Shown here piece by piece: positions 6,433 through 6,702 of a DNA stretch of 6,702 nucleotides. The notes under the pieces were generated by a model that was not told the DNA's origin, searched no databases, and was given only the letters and a program-made list of their open reading frames with translations. Within the stretch, counting starts at the first letter, position 1; each line of letters opens with the position of its first letter. A program made the translations under genes and the position numbers. Origin of the DNA: an uncultured Chloroflexota bacterium (lineage in GTDB: Bacteria > Chloroflexota > Anaerolineae > Aggregatilineales > Phototrophicaceae); contig CALMDI010000298.1 in NCBI GenBank assembly GCA_937864975.1, forward strand, positions 1 through 6,702. The letters run 5' to 3'.

Positions 6433-6702
6433 GCACGGTGTAACGCGGCGCCCAGGTGATCCGGCTGTTCTGCGAGGGCGGCTCCGAAATGACGTGCCGC
6501 TTCGTCGTGCCGCCCCAAGCCGAGTGCGCCAAGGGCGATCATATAATGGCAATGGACGCGATTCCGCTCTTTCAGGTCGCCGTCAAAAACGACGAAATCC
6601 GGCAGCGAGACGGCGAAGTAGTCCATCTGCACGTCATCGTTCAGGTGTTCCTGCCCGTAGGCGATCAGACGCTCGAAAACAGCCTTTGCCTCTTCATGTC
6701 TC
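6384..6702 (-). CDS. C-terminal end of a TPR protein, DUF5107-like (5' end beyond window)
   Basis: The last 105 residues of a larger protein entering from the right edge. The frame is open from 6701 down to TAG at 6384-6386. The visible part begins RHEEAKAVFERLIAYGQEHL, continues with MDYFAVSLPDFVVFDGDLKE and then RNRVHCHYMIALGALGLGRH-DEAARHFGAALAEQPDH. The GLGRHDEAARHFGAALAEQPDH piece is a textbook TPR helix pair. The MDYFAVSLPD...F..DL..RNR-x-HCHY motif is what I recall from the C-terminal part of DUF5107 proteins, which are long, TPR-bearing and carbohydrate-associated. The GTG at 6630-6632 is internal, not a start, since homology continues upstream. It overlaps the broken mutarotase-like gene, which fits a sugar-metabolism unit. 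Whether the rest of this gene is intact cannot be seen. Confidence 0.65.
   Translation of the reverse strand, partial: RHEEAKAVFERLIAYGQEHLNDDVQMDYFAVSLPDFVVFDGDLKERNRVHCHYMIALGALGLGRHDEAARHFGAALAEQPDHLGAALHRAWANSRRRHTSGAAVE

Overview
The window looks like an accessory or intergenic-rich stretch of a bacterial chromosome of moderate GC. The best guess is Chloroflexota (Anaerolineae-like). The long HTH + STAND ATPase + TPR regulator, the short KdpD-type kinase with its KdpE-type regulator, the DUF5107-like TPR protein and the IS630-type remnant are together familiar from that phylum. This is inference from family style, not a database result.

Left block, minus strand (1-1932): a two-component pair. 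A short KdpD-type histidine kinase (four membrane helices, a GAF-like linker, HisKA and HATPase) overlaps by ATGA with a KdpE-type response regulator that runs off the left edge. The kinase has no N-terminal KdpD/USP potassium-sensing region, and its G1 ATP box is altered. A gene-free stretch of about 490 bp (1933-2424) separates it from the next gene and probably holds promoters in both directions.

Middle block (2425-3356): a stand-alone receiver protein on the plus strand is cut off inside the receiver fold. It runs straight into the antisense N-terminal piece of an IS630-type transposase, which is a clear recombination scar. After a non-coding spacer with short direct repeats comes a small intact membrane protein of the SemiSWEET/PQ-loop type.

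Right block (3362-6702), minus strand: an intact 848-aa regulator (XRE-type HTH, NB-ARC/STAND ATPase, TPR) converges on the SemiSWEET gene with only 5 bp between stop codons. Upstream of it is a 220-bp non-coding region with a plausible -10 box and a dyad. Beyond that lie a broken sugar-mutarotase-like gene (a 1-base frameshift followed by loss of the C-terminal part) and, at the right edge, the C-terminal end of a DUF5107-like TPR protein. The last two overlap and probably formed a carbohydrate-related unit before decay.

I see no RNA gene, CRISPR array or complete mobile element. The most notable content is the set of decay scars, the divergent SemiSWEET-like protein and the atypical kinase. 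I do not see strong evidence for a wholly new system.
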